The position numbers were made by a program, and so were the translations under genes. DNA of 64,000 nt from contig NC_009719.1 in assembly GCF_000017565.1 (NCBI RefSeq), forward strand, positions 806,001-870,000, written 5' to 3'. Within the stretch, counting starts at the first letter, position 1. The number at the start of each line of letters is the position of its first letter. The stretch comes from Parvibaculum lavamentivorans DS-1 (GTDB taxonomy: Bacteria; Pseudomonadota; Alphaproteobacteria; Parvibaculales; Parvibaculaceae). The notes under the pieces are model-generated. The model worked only from the letters and a program-made list of their open reading frames with translations. It did not search any database and was not told where the DNA came from. Below are positions 17,211 through 25,143 of the stretch, one piece after another.

Positions 17211-17630
17211 CTAGCGGCCATACCCGCCGGAAGCCAGTTCGTCCGCCAGTCTCTGCCCGTCCTGCATCAGCTTGTCGGCCTGGCCCGCCGCCGTCGATGT
17301 GCAGGTCTGATAGCTGTTCCGGTAGCGGTGATAGGCATCGTTGAAGCGCTGGATGAGCTGTTGCCGCTCCGTTTCGGAGGGATCGGCAACGCCCATCATC
17401 TCGATCATCTTGTTCCGCCACAGCGGCCCTTCATTGGTGCCGCACAGCGTCCGCAAATGGTGAACGGCGCCCAGCACCTCCGCGAGCTGCATCATGCTGC
17501 CGGGAAGCGCCGCGCGGGCAGGGGGCATCGGCGCGGCGGCAAGCATCAGCGCGGCCAGCAGCGCGCAAACCGCCCGCTTCCGCCCGCGCATGAAGCCTTC
17601 TGTCCCGAATATGGACAATCCCTGTTTCAT
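17211..17630 (-). CDS. secreted TIGR02301-like family protein
   Basis: 139 residues. An N-terminal signal peptide is visible (arginine-rich n-region, hydrophobic core AVCALLAALMLAAAP, cleavage near ARA-AL). The mature part has LAEVLGAVHHLRTLCG, WRNKMIEMMG and RYRNSYQTC, a cysteine pair and helical pattern that match my memory of the alphaproteobacterial TIGR02301 family, of unknown function. Periplasmic location is likely. Start 17630 has GAGG upstream; in-frame 17591 (MRGRKRAVC) is an equally good alternative and gives a cleaner signal peptide. Confidence 0.8.
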   Translation of the reverse strand: MKQGLSIFGTEGFMRGRKRAVCALLAALMLAAAPMPPARAALPGSMMQLAEVLGAVHHLRTLCGTNEGPLWRNKMIEMMGVADPSETERQQLIQRFNDAYHRYRNSYQTCTSTAAGQADKLMQDGQRLADELASGGYGR

Positions 17631-17717
17631 TCCGCCTCGAATTCCCTTCCGTCTCTATGAAAGACGGGGTCCGGTGGAACTCGGTGCAGGAAACGGGCCC
17701 GCCGCCGGCCGGTTCGG

Positions 17718-18683
17718 TCAGGCGTATTGCTTCAGCCGCGCCAGAACCTCTTCGGCCTCCGCCATCGTCTTCTCGACGATCTCGGCTGCCGTCAGCACCT
17801 CGTGAATGCCGCCCGCGCCCTGGCCCATCGCGAAGCAGGAGCGGTCGCGCTCCAGCCCCTCGATCTGCCCGCCAATGCCGCCCATCACATTGTTCTGATG
17901 CGACAGGATCGCCTGCTGCGGGAAGGGCTGGATGTCCTGCGGGCGGCTCTCCCAGTCCTGCACATAGGGATTGTTGAACACGCGCATCGTCTTGCCGGAA
18001 TAGCAGCGCGTCACGATCGTGTCCGTGTCCTTCGCATCCACGATCACCTGCCGGTACATCTCGCCCGCATGGCTTTCCTTCGCCGCGATGAAGCGCGTAC
18101 CCATCCAGACGCCCTGTGCGCCGAAGGCCAGCGCCGCCGCAAGCCCGCGCCCGTCCACGATGGAGCCGGCCGCGATCACCGGGATCGACTTCACCGCGTC
18201 CACGATCTGCGGGATCAGCGCCATGCCGGCCACCTTGCCCGTATGTCCGCCGCCTTCCGTCCCCTGCGCGATCACACCGTCAAGCCCGGCCTGTTCGCCC
18301 GCCACCGCGTGTTTCACCGTGCCGCAGACATTCATCACCTTCATGCCTGCATCATGCAGCTTCTTCAGGATGTTGTTCGGCACGCCGAGACCGGAAATGA
18401 ACGCCGTCGCGCCTTCCTCGATCATGATGTCCGCCGTCCGCTCCAGCGATTCCGGCACCGCCGCCAGAAGGTCGACGCCGAACGGCTTGTCCGTCAGGTC
18501 CTTCACCTTCTTCATCTGTACGCGGATTTCGTCCGGCTGCAGCCCCGCCATGCCAAGCGTGCCGAAGCCGCCCGCATTGGAAACGGCGGCGACGAGTTCC
18601 GCATAGGAAACCCCGCCCATGCCGGCCAGCATGATCGGATATTTGATGCCGAGAAGGTCGCAAAGCGGCGTACGGATGGTCAT
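17718..18683 (-). CDS. nitronate monooxygenase (2-nitropropane dioxygenase family)
   Basis: 321 residues, a TIM-barrel FMN enzyme. The N-terminus TPLCDLLGIKYPIMLAGM, the catalytic-His loop GTEGGGHTGKV, the phosphate-binding AAGSIVDGRGLAAALAFGAQGVWMGTRF and the C-terminal GQGAGGI are all family hallmarks. It oxidises toxic nitronates such as propionate-3-nitronate; many relatives have other enoyl or flavin chemistry. The start at 18683 follows AGGGAG by ~8 nt on the minus strand; the frame extends ten codons further. It is divergent from the lipoprotein gene at 18904. Confidence 0.93.
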   Translation of the reverse strand: MTIRTPLCDLLGIKYPIMLAGMGGVSYAELVAAVSNAGGFGTLGMAGLQPDEIRVQMKKVKDLTDKPFGVDLLAAVPESLERTADIMIEEGATAFISGLGVPNNILKKLHDAGMKVMNVCGTVKHAVAGEQAGLDGVIAQGTEGGGHTGKVAGMALIPQIVDAVKSIPVIAAGSIVDGRGLAAALAFGAQGVWMGTRFIAAKESHAGEMYRQVIVDAKDTDTIVTRCYSGKTMRVFNNPYVQDWESRPQDIQPFPQQAILSHQNNVMGGIGGQIEGLERDRSCFAMGQGAGGIHEVLTAAEIVEKTMAEAEEVLARLKQYA

Positions 18684-18903
18684 GAGAAGGCTCCCTGAAA
18701 CAGGCGGGCGCATTCTGTCGCGCGCCCCGCAAAGTAGTTCGGATACCTAACTAAAAACCCGAAGGGCTTTTCTGTCAAGGTTCAGTGAGGAGAAGCCCTG
18801 CGTGAGCCAAGTCGCGGAAAGCCGCCACATTTCGCCGCGCCGCCACATTTTCGTCCCCTCCTGCGGCGAAGCTCCGGTTATGACAGCTTTTCCCAGGCAC
18901 TCC

Positions 18904-19578
18904 ATGGGCTCTCGCCCCTTTATTCCCCTCGCTTTTGCCGCCATGACGGCCCTCCTTCTCGCCGGCTGCACCACCGAGCGGCGAACCGCCCCTTCGCGCA
19001 CCGCGACCGAGCAATTGATGATTTCCGCCGCCGCCGACCGGGCCGCGCAAAACCTCTCGATCGCCATTCCGGCCGGCACGAAGGTCTTCGTCGATTCCAC
19101 CTGGTTCGAGGGCACGGACAGCAAATATGCCATCGCCGCCATCCGCGACCGGCTGCTCCGCCGCGGCGCTCATCTCGTTGAAAAGCGCGAGCAGGCCGCC
19201 ATGATCGTGGAGCTTCGTTCCGGTGCCCTGTCGATAGACGAAAATTCGCTCATCGTCGGCATCCCGCAATTGGATGTGCCGATCCCGCTGGCGGGCAGCC
19301 TCGGCGTGCCGGAGATCGCGCTCTTCAAGCGCGCGCGGCGTCAGGGCGTCGCAAAATTCGCGGCAACGGGCTACGACGCCGAAACCGGCAAACTCATCTC
19401 CAGCTCCGCCTCCGATTTCGGCTTCTCGCAGCAGACCGAATTCGATGCCTTGTTCTTTATCTCATGGACCACAAGCGACGTGATGCCCGAAGAGACGGGC
19501 AAAATTCTGGGGCCGTCTCCGACCTCCGCCCATCAGGGCGAGGTCGCGAAAGGCAGTCCCGGTTCCCAAAGGAGATGA
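18904..19578 (+). CDS. lipoprotein of unknown function (DUF6655-like)
   Basis: 224 residues. ATG 18904 gives a classic lipoprotein signal: PFIPLAFAAMTALLLAGC, lipid-modified Cys22. After it comes a segment ATEQLMISAAADRAAQNL, then KVFVDSTWFEGTDSKYAIAAIRDRL and a beta-rich core. This resembles the family I know as DUF6655; function unknown. Likely outer- or inner-membrane anchored in the periplasm. The frame is open to 18802 but that stretch lacks a signal. The stop overlaps the ribosome site of the PQQ sugar dehydrogenase gene, so the two are probably one operon. Confidence 0.82.
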   Translation: MGSRPFIPLAFAAMTALLLAGCTTERRTAPSRTATEQLMISAAADRAAQNLSIAIPAGTKVFVDSTWFEGTDSKYAIAAIRDRLLRRGAHLVEKREQAAMIVELRSGALSIDENSLIVGIPQLDVPIPLAGSLGVPEIALFKRARRQGVAKFAATGYDAETGKLISSSASDFGFSQQTEFDALFFISWTTSDVMPEETGKILGPSPTSAHQGEVAKGSPGSQRR

Positions 19579-19580
19579 TT

Positions 19581-20744
19581 ATGCGCCGCCTTCCGAGCCT
19601 GTTCGTTGCCGCCGGCCTCGCCGCCGGTATGGCGGTCCCCGCCTTCGCGGTGGACAAGACTTACGACACGGAGGAAGCCTCCATCCGCGTTGAAACAGTG
19701 GCAGGCGGTCTCAAGCATCCCTGGGGTCTCGCCTTTCTGCCGGACGGCAACATGCTCGTCACCGAGCGGCCGGGTTTCCTCCGCATCGTCACGCCGGAAG
19801 GCAAGATAAGCGAGGCGATCTACGGCGTGCCGGAAGTCGACGCTCGCAGCCAGGGCGGATTGCTCGACGTCGCGCTCGACCCGGACTTCGAGGAAAACCG
19901 CCTCGTCTACCTGACCTATTCGGAAAAAGGCGACACCCCGGAGGACAAAAACAAAAACGGCACCGCCGTCGCGCGCGGCCATCTCACCGAAAGCATGTCG
20001 CCGCAACTGAAGGATGTGGAAGTCATCTTCCGCCAGCAGTCGAAGGAAGCGAGCACAAATCATTTCGGCTCGCGTCTCGTCTTCGACCGCGAAGGTCATC
20101 TCTTCGTCACGCTGGGTGAGCGCCAGCAGGAAAAATTCCGCGGCCAGGCGCAGGACCTCTCATCCCATCTCGGCAAGATCGTCCGCATCATGCCGGATGG
20201 CAGCGTGCCCGAAGATAATCCCTTCGTGGGCAAGGAAGGCGCGCTCCCGGAAATCTGGTCATACGGCCACCGCAATCCGCAAGGCGCCGCCCTCAATCCC
20301 GAAACCGGCGCGCTCTGGGAAAACGAACATGGGCCGCGCGGCGGCGACGAGATCAACATTCCCGAGCCCGGCAAGAATTATGGCTGGCCCGTCGTCTCCA
20401 ACGGCGTCAACTACAGCGGCACGCCGGTCGGCACTGGCGAAAAATCCGCGCCCGGCATGGAAGACCCGCATTATCAGTGGACGCCCTCCATCGGCGCTTC
20501 CGGCATGGCCTTCTATACGGGCGACGCCATCCCCGAATGGAAAGGCAACCTCTTCGTCGGCGGCCTCGCCATCCCGAGCCTCCGCCGCCTCACCCTGGAC
20601 GGCGACGAGATAACGGCCGAAGAACCCCTCCTCGAGGACCTCGGCCTCCGCATCCGCGACGTCCGCCAGGGCCCCGACGGCGCCCTCTACCTCCTCACCG
20701 ACGACGAAGAAGGCCAGATCCTCCGCATAACGAAAGCGGAGTAG
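19581..20744 (+). CDS. PQQ-dependent soluble aldose (sugar) dehydrogenase, periplasmic
   Basis: 387 residues. Signal peptide LFVAAGLAAGMAVPAFA, then the six-bladed propeller of the soluble glucose/aldose dehydrogenase family: KHPWGLAFLPDGNMLVTERPG, HFGSRLVFDREGHLFVTLGER, SYGHRNPQGAALNPETG, WENEHGPRGGDEINIPEPGKNYGWP. The family oxidises aldoses in the periplasm with PQQ and calcium. The start ATG 19581 follows AAAGGAG (19568-19574) by 6 nt; the frame opens earlier, at 19464, inside the lipoprotein gene. No pqq synthesis genes are nearby, so the cofactor must come from elsewhere. Confidence 0.94.
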   Translation: MRRLPSLFVAAGLAAGMAVPAFAVDKTYDTEEASIRVETVAGGLKHPWGLAFLPDGNMLVTERPGFLRIVTPEGKISEAIYGVPEVDARSQGGLLDVALDPDFEENRLVYLTYSEKGDTPEDKNKNGTAVARGHLTESMSPQLKDVEVIFRQQSKEASTNHFGSRLVFDREGHLFVTLGERQQEKFRGQAQDLSSHLGKIVRIMPDGSVPEDNPFVGKEGALPEIWSYGHRNPQGAALNPETGALWENEHGPRGGDEINIPEPGKNYGWPVVSNGVNYSGTPVGTGEKSAPGMEDPHYQWTPSIGASGMAFYTGDAIPEWKGNLFVGGLAIPSLRRLTLDGDEITAEEPLLEDLGLRIRDVRQGPDGALYLLTDDEEGQILRITKAE

Positions 20745-20751
20745 GGCACTT

Positions 20752-20812
20752 CTTCCCCTCTCCCCATTGGGGAGAGGGAAGGGGCCCGCCGAAGGCGGGA
20801 AGGGTGAGGGGC
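20752..20812 (+). repeat. palindromic intergenic repeat, family C (copy 1)
   Basis: Two back-to-back hairpins: CCCTCTCCCC-ATT-GGGGAGAGGG, then CCCGCC-GAA-GGCGGG, ending in AAGGGTGAGGGG. Related copies are at 22671 and 31612. It starts 7 nt after the sugar dehydrogenase stop. Confidence 0.8.
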
Positions 20813-20859
20813 CTTTTCGCAAGACTCCGATCCGGCGGAGTTTCTTTGCCTAAAATAAG

Positions 20860-20948
20860 TGTCATCCCGGGGCTTGTCCCCGGGACCCAATCCACGCCTC
20901 TACGAGTTTTGAAGCCAATGGGTCGCGGGAATAAATCCCGCGATGACA
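20860..20948. repeat. composite inverted palindromic element (TGTCA...TGACA), 89 bp
   Basis: The left half begins TGTCATCCCGGGGCTTG and forms a CCCGGGG/CCCCGGG hairpin. The right half is the inverted counterpart, CGCGGGA-ATAAA-TCCCGCG then ATGACA. Termini and the CCCAATCC / CCAATGGGT shoulders match the elements at 25895 and 30000. Confidence 0.7.
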
Positions 20949-20976
20949 TCTGTTTTCTCTCAAGCGCCGAACTTGA

Positions 20977-21441
20977 CTACACCGCCTCCCGCCGCGCCCC
21001 GAGCGCGCTCACCGCGACGCAGATGAACGCCGCGAAGGTGAGGCCCGCATTCACCGCATGGCCATATTCCCATTGTGTGCGCAGCATGTCCCAGTTCTCA
21101 GGCACCGCCGTCCAGTTTGCTGTCGCCTGGTTCGCCGGATAGATGAACGCGAAGAAGAGAAGCAGCACCGCCGCCATGAGAACGGCGCCCGCCGCCGCGA
21201 ACAGGCACGGCATCCGCTGCCGCCGCAGCGCAACGGCCAGCGCAAGATTGGCTAGAAGCGATCCGATGAGAACGACGCCGAACAGGCTCCAGCCGCGATA
21301 AATGCCCTGCGCGGTGAAATAATCCTCCTGCGTCAGCCCGATCTTGTTGGGCAATGCAAAGAAATGCGCCCCCGCCGGAACAAGCGCGAGCGCGGCAAGA
21401 ACAAGTGCCGCAAACGAAAGATATGGAACAGATCTCATCAC
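20977..21441 (-). CDS. four-helix membrane protein, DUF1772-like
   Basis: 154 residues with four hydrophobic segments: LSFAALVLAALALVPAGAHF, WSLFGVVLIGSLLANLALAVAL, FAAAGAVLMAAVLLLFFAFI and AGLTFAAFICVAVSALG. The loop before the last helix, NWDMLRTQWEYGHAVNA, is typical of DUF1772 (anthrone oxygenase-like) proteins. Inner membrane; substrate unknown. Monocistronic, downstream of the repeats that follow the sugar dehydrogenase and upstream (in coordinate terms) of lldD on the same strand, 42 bp apart. Confidence 0.8.
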   Translation of the reverse strand: MMRSVPYLSFAALVLAALALVPAGAHFFALPNKIGLTQEDYFTAQGIYRGWSLFGVVLIGSLLANLALAVALRRQRMPCLFAAAGAVLMAAVLLLFFAFIYPANQATANWTAVPENWDMLRTQWEYGHAVNAGLTFAAFICVAVSALGARREAV

Positions 21442-21483
21442 GTCCTCCTGATGATCCGCCCCTCGCGCCCTGTCTAACGCTTC

Positions 21484-22638
21484 TCACGCAATCGCGCTGC
21501 TGTCGATATCCCGCGCCCGCGTAAATCCCGTCAGTGCCTGCGCCACATGCATTTCCTGCCGCATCGTGCCGAGCATCGCCTTCACGCCCGCTTCCCCCTG
21601 CGCCGCCAGCGCAAAGGCCCAGGCGCGGCCGAGCAGGCAGGCATCCGCCCCCCTCGCTCTCGCCTTCACGATGTCGAGCCCGCTCCTGATGCCGCCATCG
21701 AGCAGAAGCACCGTCCTGTCGCCCACTTCCTCGCGGATCGCGGGCAGCGCGTCGAGCGTCGCCGGCGTCCCGTCGAGCTGCCGCCCGCCATGGTTGGAAA
21801 CGACAATGCCTTCGGGTGCCACTTCCGCCATCGCGAGCCGCGCATCCTCGCGGTCCATCACTCCCTTGATGATGATTTTACCCGGCCAGTTCGCGCGCAC
21901 CCATTCGAGGTCTTTCCACGTCATGGCCGGGTCGAGGTTCTGCGCGACCCACGCGCCGAATTCGCCGAAGCCGCGCGCATTCGGCACCGCCTCGCGCAAA
22001 TTTCCGAAATCGAGCGGCTTGCCGCCCAGCGCCACGTCGCGGATCCAGCCCGGCCGCTTCGCGAAATCCATCGCCACCTTCAGCTTCTTGCCGAGCGACA
22101 TTGCCGTGTTCATGCCGTTGCGTGTGTCGCGGTAGCGCGCGCCGAGCACGGCGAGGTCGACCGTGAACACGAGCACCGGGCATCCCGCCTCATGCGCGCG
22201 TTGCATCAGCGCGCGGGCATAGCCCCGGTCCTTGATGACATAGAGCTGAAACCAGAAAGGCACGCTCGTCGCCTTCGCCACTTCCTCGATCGCGCAGATG
22301 CCGACGGTGGAAAGCGTGAACGGCACGCCGAATTTTTCCGCCGCCTTCGCCGCCTGCACCTCGCCGCGCCGCGCATACATGCCCGCAAAGCCCACAGGCG
22401 CCAGCGCCGCCGGTATCTTCCATTGCGTCCCGAAGATCTCCGCCGATGTGTCGATGGTCGATACATCGCGCAGCACCCGCTGGCGAAGCTTCAGCCGCCG
22501 GAACGCCGCCACATTGTCGTCCAGCGTCGCCTCCGCATAGGAGCCGCCATCGATGTAATCGAACAACTGCGTCGGCAACCGCCGCCGCGCCAGCTCCCGG
22601 TAGTCCGAAACCGATACCGGATTGAGATTGAGACTCAT
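21484..22638 (-). CDS. lldD: FMN-dependent L-lactate dehydrogenase family (alpha-hydroxyacid dehydrogenase)
   Basis: 384 residues, full length. Visible motifs: LPTQLFDYIDGGSYAEATL, catalytic-His loop VVSNHGGRQLDG, and the FMN phosphate region LLLDGGIRSGLDIVKARARGADACLLGR. It oxidises L-lactate or a related 2-hydroxyacid at the inner membrane, passing electrons to the respiratory chain. The start at 22638 (MSLNLNPVSVSDY) has GGGGAGG on the minus strand ~6 nt upstream. A family C repeat lies just upstream, between it and the MarR gene. Exact substrate (lactate, glycolate or mandelate) cannot be fixed from sequence alone. Confidence 0.93.
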   Translation of the reverse strand: MSLNLNPVSVSDYRELARRRLPTQLFDYIDGGSYAEATLDDNVAAFRRLKLRQRVLRDVSTIDTSAEIFGTQWKIPAALAPVGFAGMYARRGEVQAAKAAEKFGVPFTLSTVGICAIEEVAKATSVPFWFQLYVIKDRGYARALMQRAHEAGCPVLVFTVDLAVLGARYRDTRNGMNTAMSLGKKLKVAMDFAKRPGWIRDVALGGKPLDFGNLREAVPNARGFGEFGAWVAQNLDPAMTWKDLEWVRANWPGKIIIKGVMDREDARLAMAEVAPEGIVVSNHGGRQLDGTPATLDALPAIREEVGDRTVLLLDGGIRSGLDIVKARARGADACLLGRAWAFALAAQGEAGVKAMLGTMRQEMHVAQALTGFTRARDIDSSAIA

Positions 22639-22670
22639 GACGTTCCTCCCCGTGAGACGGCCCTTCACCT

Positions 22671-22748
22671 CGCTCTCCCTCTCCACTCGGGGAGAGGGAG
22701 GGGGCCCGCCGGGGCGCCGTCAGGCGCATCGGTGGGAAGGGTGAGGGG
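22671..22748 (+). repeat. palindromic intergenic repeat, family C (copy 2)
   Basis: CCCTCTCC-ACTC-GGGGAGAGGG-type hairpin, then GGGCCCGCC...GGTGGGAAGGGTGAGGGG with an internal CGCCGTCAGGCG that is also in the 31612 copy but missing at 20752. It occupies the upstream region of lldD. Confidence 0.8.
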
Positions 22749-22765
22749 GCGCGCCAACCGCTGAT

Positions 22766-23236
22766 TCAGCTATCCCCCGCATCCACCGGCGCATTGTCCC
22801 GCTTCGCGTCGATGATATAGGCAAGCTCCTCGAACGCATCGAGCATTGCGTCCGTATTGCCCTCGTCGAGCAGCGACGGCAGATAGCGCGCCAGCGCCGT
22901 TTCGAATTCGCGATGCTTGGCGAGGCCCTTCCGCGTCAGCGTCAGATGCACGCTGCGTCCGTCCGACTTGTCCGGCGTCCGCTGGATGAGCCCGCGACGT
23001 TCCATGTCCGCGATGAGGCCGGAAGCCGTCGGCTTCCGGATCGCCGCTTCGACGGCCAGTTCGCCCGCCCGCTTCGGCCCCCGCTTCAGGAACAGCAGAA
23101 AGCGGTATTGCGGGATGGTGATTTCCATCTCCCGCGCGATCTGCTCGAACTGGCGGAACAGCACCACCACCGTGCGCGCCATCAGAATGAGGCGCCGGTC
23201 GAGGTCCTCGTCGATGGTGCTGTCCCGCTTGTCCAT
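22766..23236 (-). CDS. MarR family transcriptional regulator
   Basis: 156 residues. The winged helix is clear: ITIPQYRFLLFLKRG, recognition helix ELAVEAAIRKPTASGLIADMERRGLIQR, wing PDKSDGRSVHLTLTRKG, and flanking dimerisation helices. It binds DNA as a dimer and is usually released by a phenolic or lipophilic ligand. It lies 10 nt after the SDR gene on the same strand, so the two are likely co-transcribed; the SDR or the neighbouring lldD may be targets. Confidence 0.92.
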   Translation of the reverse strand: MDKRDSTIDEDLDRRLILMARTVVVLFRQFEQIAREMEITIPQYRFLLFLKRGPKRAGELAVEAAIRKPTASGLIADMERRGLIQRTPDKSDGRSVHLTLTRKGLAKHREFETALARYLPSLLDEGNTDAMLDAFEELAYIIDAKRDNAPVDAGDS

Positions 23237-23246
23237 GTCTGTCCGG

Positions 23247-24029
23247 TCAGAAAATGGCGTAGCCGCCGTCGATCACAAAAGTGTCGCCCGAATGATAGGA
23301 CGAAGCATCCGACGTGAGATAGACCGCCACGCCGCCGAAATCGCCCGGCTCGCCCCAGCGCCTGGCCGGCACGCGCGGGATGACCTTTTCCGCGAAGGCC
23401 GGCGCCGCCTGCGCCTGCGCCGTCATGTCGGTCGCGATCCAGCCCGGCAGGATGGCGTTCGCCCGCATCCCGTAGCGCGCATGTTCGACCGCGATGCTCT
23501 TGATCATGGAGATGACGCCGCCCTTGGTCGCCGCATAGGCTTCGTTCCGCGCCGCGCCTTCGATGGCGGCAAGGCTTGCGATGCCGACGAGAGAGCCGCC
23601 CGCATCGCCGGCCTTCGCGCGGTCCACCATGTGCCGCGCCGCCTCGCGCAGCGTGAAGAACACGCCGTCGAGATTGACGGCCAGCGTCTTGCGATAGGTC
23701 TCGGTCGTCATCCCGATGAAGGACGGCGCGCCGAAGCCGACGCCGGCATTCGCGAAGACGCTGTCGATGCGCCCGAGTTCCTTCACCGTCGCGCCGATCC
23801 CGTCCACGACCTGGGCCTCGTCCGACACGTCGACTTTGCGCGTATAGACTTTCACGCCATGCGCGCGCAGCTGCTCGGCGGCGCGCTTGTTCTTGTCTTC
23901 ATTCGTGCCCCAGATGGCAATGTCCGCGCCAGATTGCGCAATGGCGTCCGCCATGCCGAGGCCGATGCCGCCATTGCCGCCGGTGACGAGCGCAACCTTT
24001 CCTGAAAGATCGAACGGTTTATAGCTCAT
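23247..24029 (-). CDS. SDR family oxidoreductase
   Basis: 260 residues, classical short-chain dehydrogenase. Cofactor loop TGGNGGIGLG (residues ~16-25), NAG motif VFANAGVG near 91, catalytic Ser in GIASLAA, and Tyr-x3-Lys in EAYAATKGG; C-terminal YHSGDTFVIDGGYA. In place of the usual acidic residue, strand 2 reads WGTNEDK, giving no clear NAD versus NADP call. Substrate unknown. Followed directly by a MarR regulator gene in the same orientation. Confidence 0.93.
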   Translation of the reverse strand: MSYKPFDLSGKVALVTGGNGGIGLGMADAIAQSGADIAIWGTNEDKNKRAAEQLRAHGVKVYTRKVDVSDEAQVVDGIGATVKELGRIDSVFANAGVGFGAPSFIGMTTETYRKTLAVNLDGVFFTLREAARHMVDRAKAGDAGGSLVGIASLAAIEGAARNEAYAATKGGVISMIKSIAVEHARYGMRANAILPGWIATDMTAQAQAAPAFAEKVIPRVPARRWGEPGDFGGVAVYLTSDASSYHSGDTFVIDGGYAIF

Positions 24030-24111
24030 GGTTTCTTCTCCCTGATTTTGTTGTTCCGGGTTCTTGAATTCTCGATGCGGCAGCGAGCCTTGCGGGCGGC
24101 GCCCGCGCCGG

Positions 24112-24477
24112 TCAATTACCCTTTCGGGGGAAGGACGTCGTTCCGGGCTCTTTCTGTGCCATTGCCTCGCGCGCCTCTTCCTGGAGTTCCGCGCAGACGA
24201 AATAGGGCTTGAAGTCCAGCGCCTCGGGGTCGGGCGGGATCTGGCATGAATAGATCGACGGCCCCTTCTGCAGGATCAGCGCCGTGCCGAGATTGCCACG
24301 GATTTCATATCCGTCGCCTGCAAGGGTCGTCAGCGACTTGTCGGTCGCGACGAACGGGCCGGAGCGCGAGCCCGTATCGAATTTGCCCGTTCCGGTCAGC
24401 GGTTCCACAGCGGCGGCCGCACTGCAGAGCCCTGCGCTGAACACGAGCGCAAGCGTGAAAACGGTCCGGGGGGTCAT
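24112..24477 (-). CDS. small secreted hypothetical protein
   Basis: 121 residues. Signal peptide RTVFTLALVFSAGLCSAAAA, cleavage probably after AAA-VEP. The mature region is beta-rich (TGSRSGPFVATDKSLTTLAGDGYEIRG, GTALILQKGPSIYSCQIP) with a cysteine pair (YSCQIPP, YFVCAEL) likely forming a disulfide, and a polar tail. Periplasmic. I do not recognise a named family. Monocistronic; 82 bp separate it from the SDR gene and 99 bp from zur. Confidence 0.75.
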   Translation of the reverse strand: MTPRTVFTLALVFSAGLCSAAAAVEPLTGTGKFDTGSRSGPFVATDKSLTTLAGDGYEIRGNLGTALILQKGPSIYSCQIPPDPEALDFKPYFVCAELQEEAREAMAQKEPGTTSFPRKGN

Positions 24478-24576
24478 GGTTGTGGTGGCTCCGGTTGAAG
24501 GGGAACGGGTGGAGCGGCCATTCTAGATCATTTTCCGGCGTTTCCGCATCCGTCTTGCCGGAAATAGGTCCATTCC

Positions 24577-25059
24577 CTAGCTGACGCAGCGTACGCAAAC
24601 GCCGGAAATTTCCACGATCTTCCGTTCGGCCTTGAAACGCGCTCGCCCGGCCACGGCCTCAAGCGCCGTTTCCAGCCGCGGATCGACGATTTCCTCGGTC
24701 GCTCCGCATTGGCGGCAGATCAGGAACTGGCCGGAATGCGGCGCCCCCGCCTCGATGCAACCGAGATAGGCGTTGAGCGATTCGATCTTGTGGATCAGCC
24801 CTTCGCCCATCAGGAAGTCGAGCGCCCGGTAGACGGTCGGCGGCCGGGCCGATTTGTGGCTCCGCGACAGCTCGTCCAGCACGTCATAGGCGCCCATCGG
24901 CTTGTGGCTCTTCCACACGATCTGCAGCACCTTTTCGCGCAAGGGCGTCAGTTGCGCGCCGCGCTGCTCGCAAAGCGTCCGCGCCGTCGCCAGCGCATCG
25001 TCGATGCAGGCCCGGTGATTGTGGGAGGTATGTGCCTGTGCCGCGCCGCGCGCTGCCAT
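24577..25059 (-). CDS. zur: Fur-family regulator, Zur-like
   Basis: 160 residues. N-terminal winged helix: LTPLREKVLQIVWKSHKPMGAYDVLDEL and PPTVYRALDFLMGEGLIHKIES. C-terminal metal/dimer domain: LICRQCGATEE and GVCVRCVS, the two CxxC pairs of the structural zinc site. The order and spacing fit Zur better than Fur. It represses zinc-uptake genes when zinc is replete. The start at 25059 follows AAGGAG by 6 nt on the minus strand; the frame open to 25623 is spurious. A Zur-box-like palindrome lies 27 nt upstream, suggesting autoregulation. No znuABC in the window. Confidence 0.9.
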   Translation of the reverse strand: MAARGAAQAHTSHNHRACIDDALATARTLCEQRGAQLTPLREKVLQIVWKSHKPMGAYDVLDELSRSHKSARPPTVYRALDFLMGEGLIHKIESLNAYLGCIEAGAPHSGQFLICRQCGATEEIVDPRLETALEAVAGRARFKAERKIVEISGVCVRCVS

Positions 25060-25085
25060 GTCGTCTCCTTCGGCTTGTCCGCCCA

Positions 25086-25102
25086 ATGGTACAACATAAC
25101 AT
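25086..25102. promoter_or_regulatory. candidate Zur operator
   Basis: ATGGTACAACATAACAT matches 13 of 17 positions of the E. coli-type Zur core ATGTTATAATATAACAT as I recall it. It sits between divergent zur (start 25059) and the SRAP gene (start 25144), so it could control either or both. Confidence 0.55.
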
Positions 25103-25143
25103 CCCCTTTTGTCCTTCCCCGCGACTCGCCTTAACGTCGCGCC

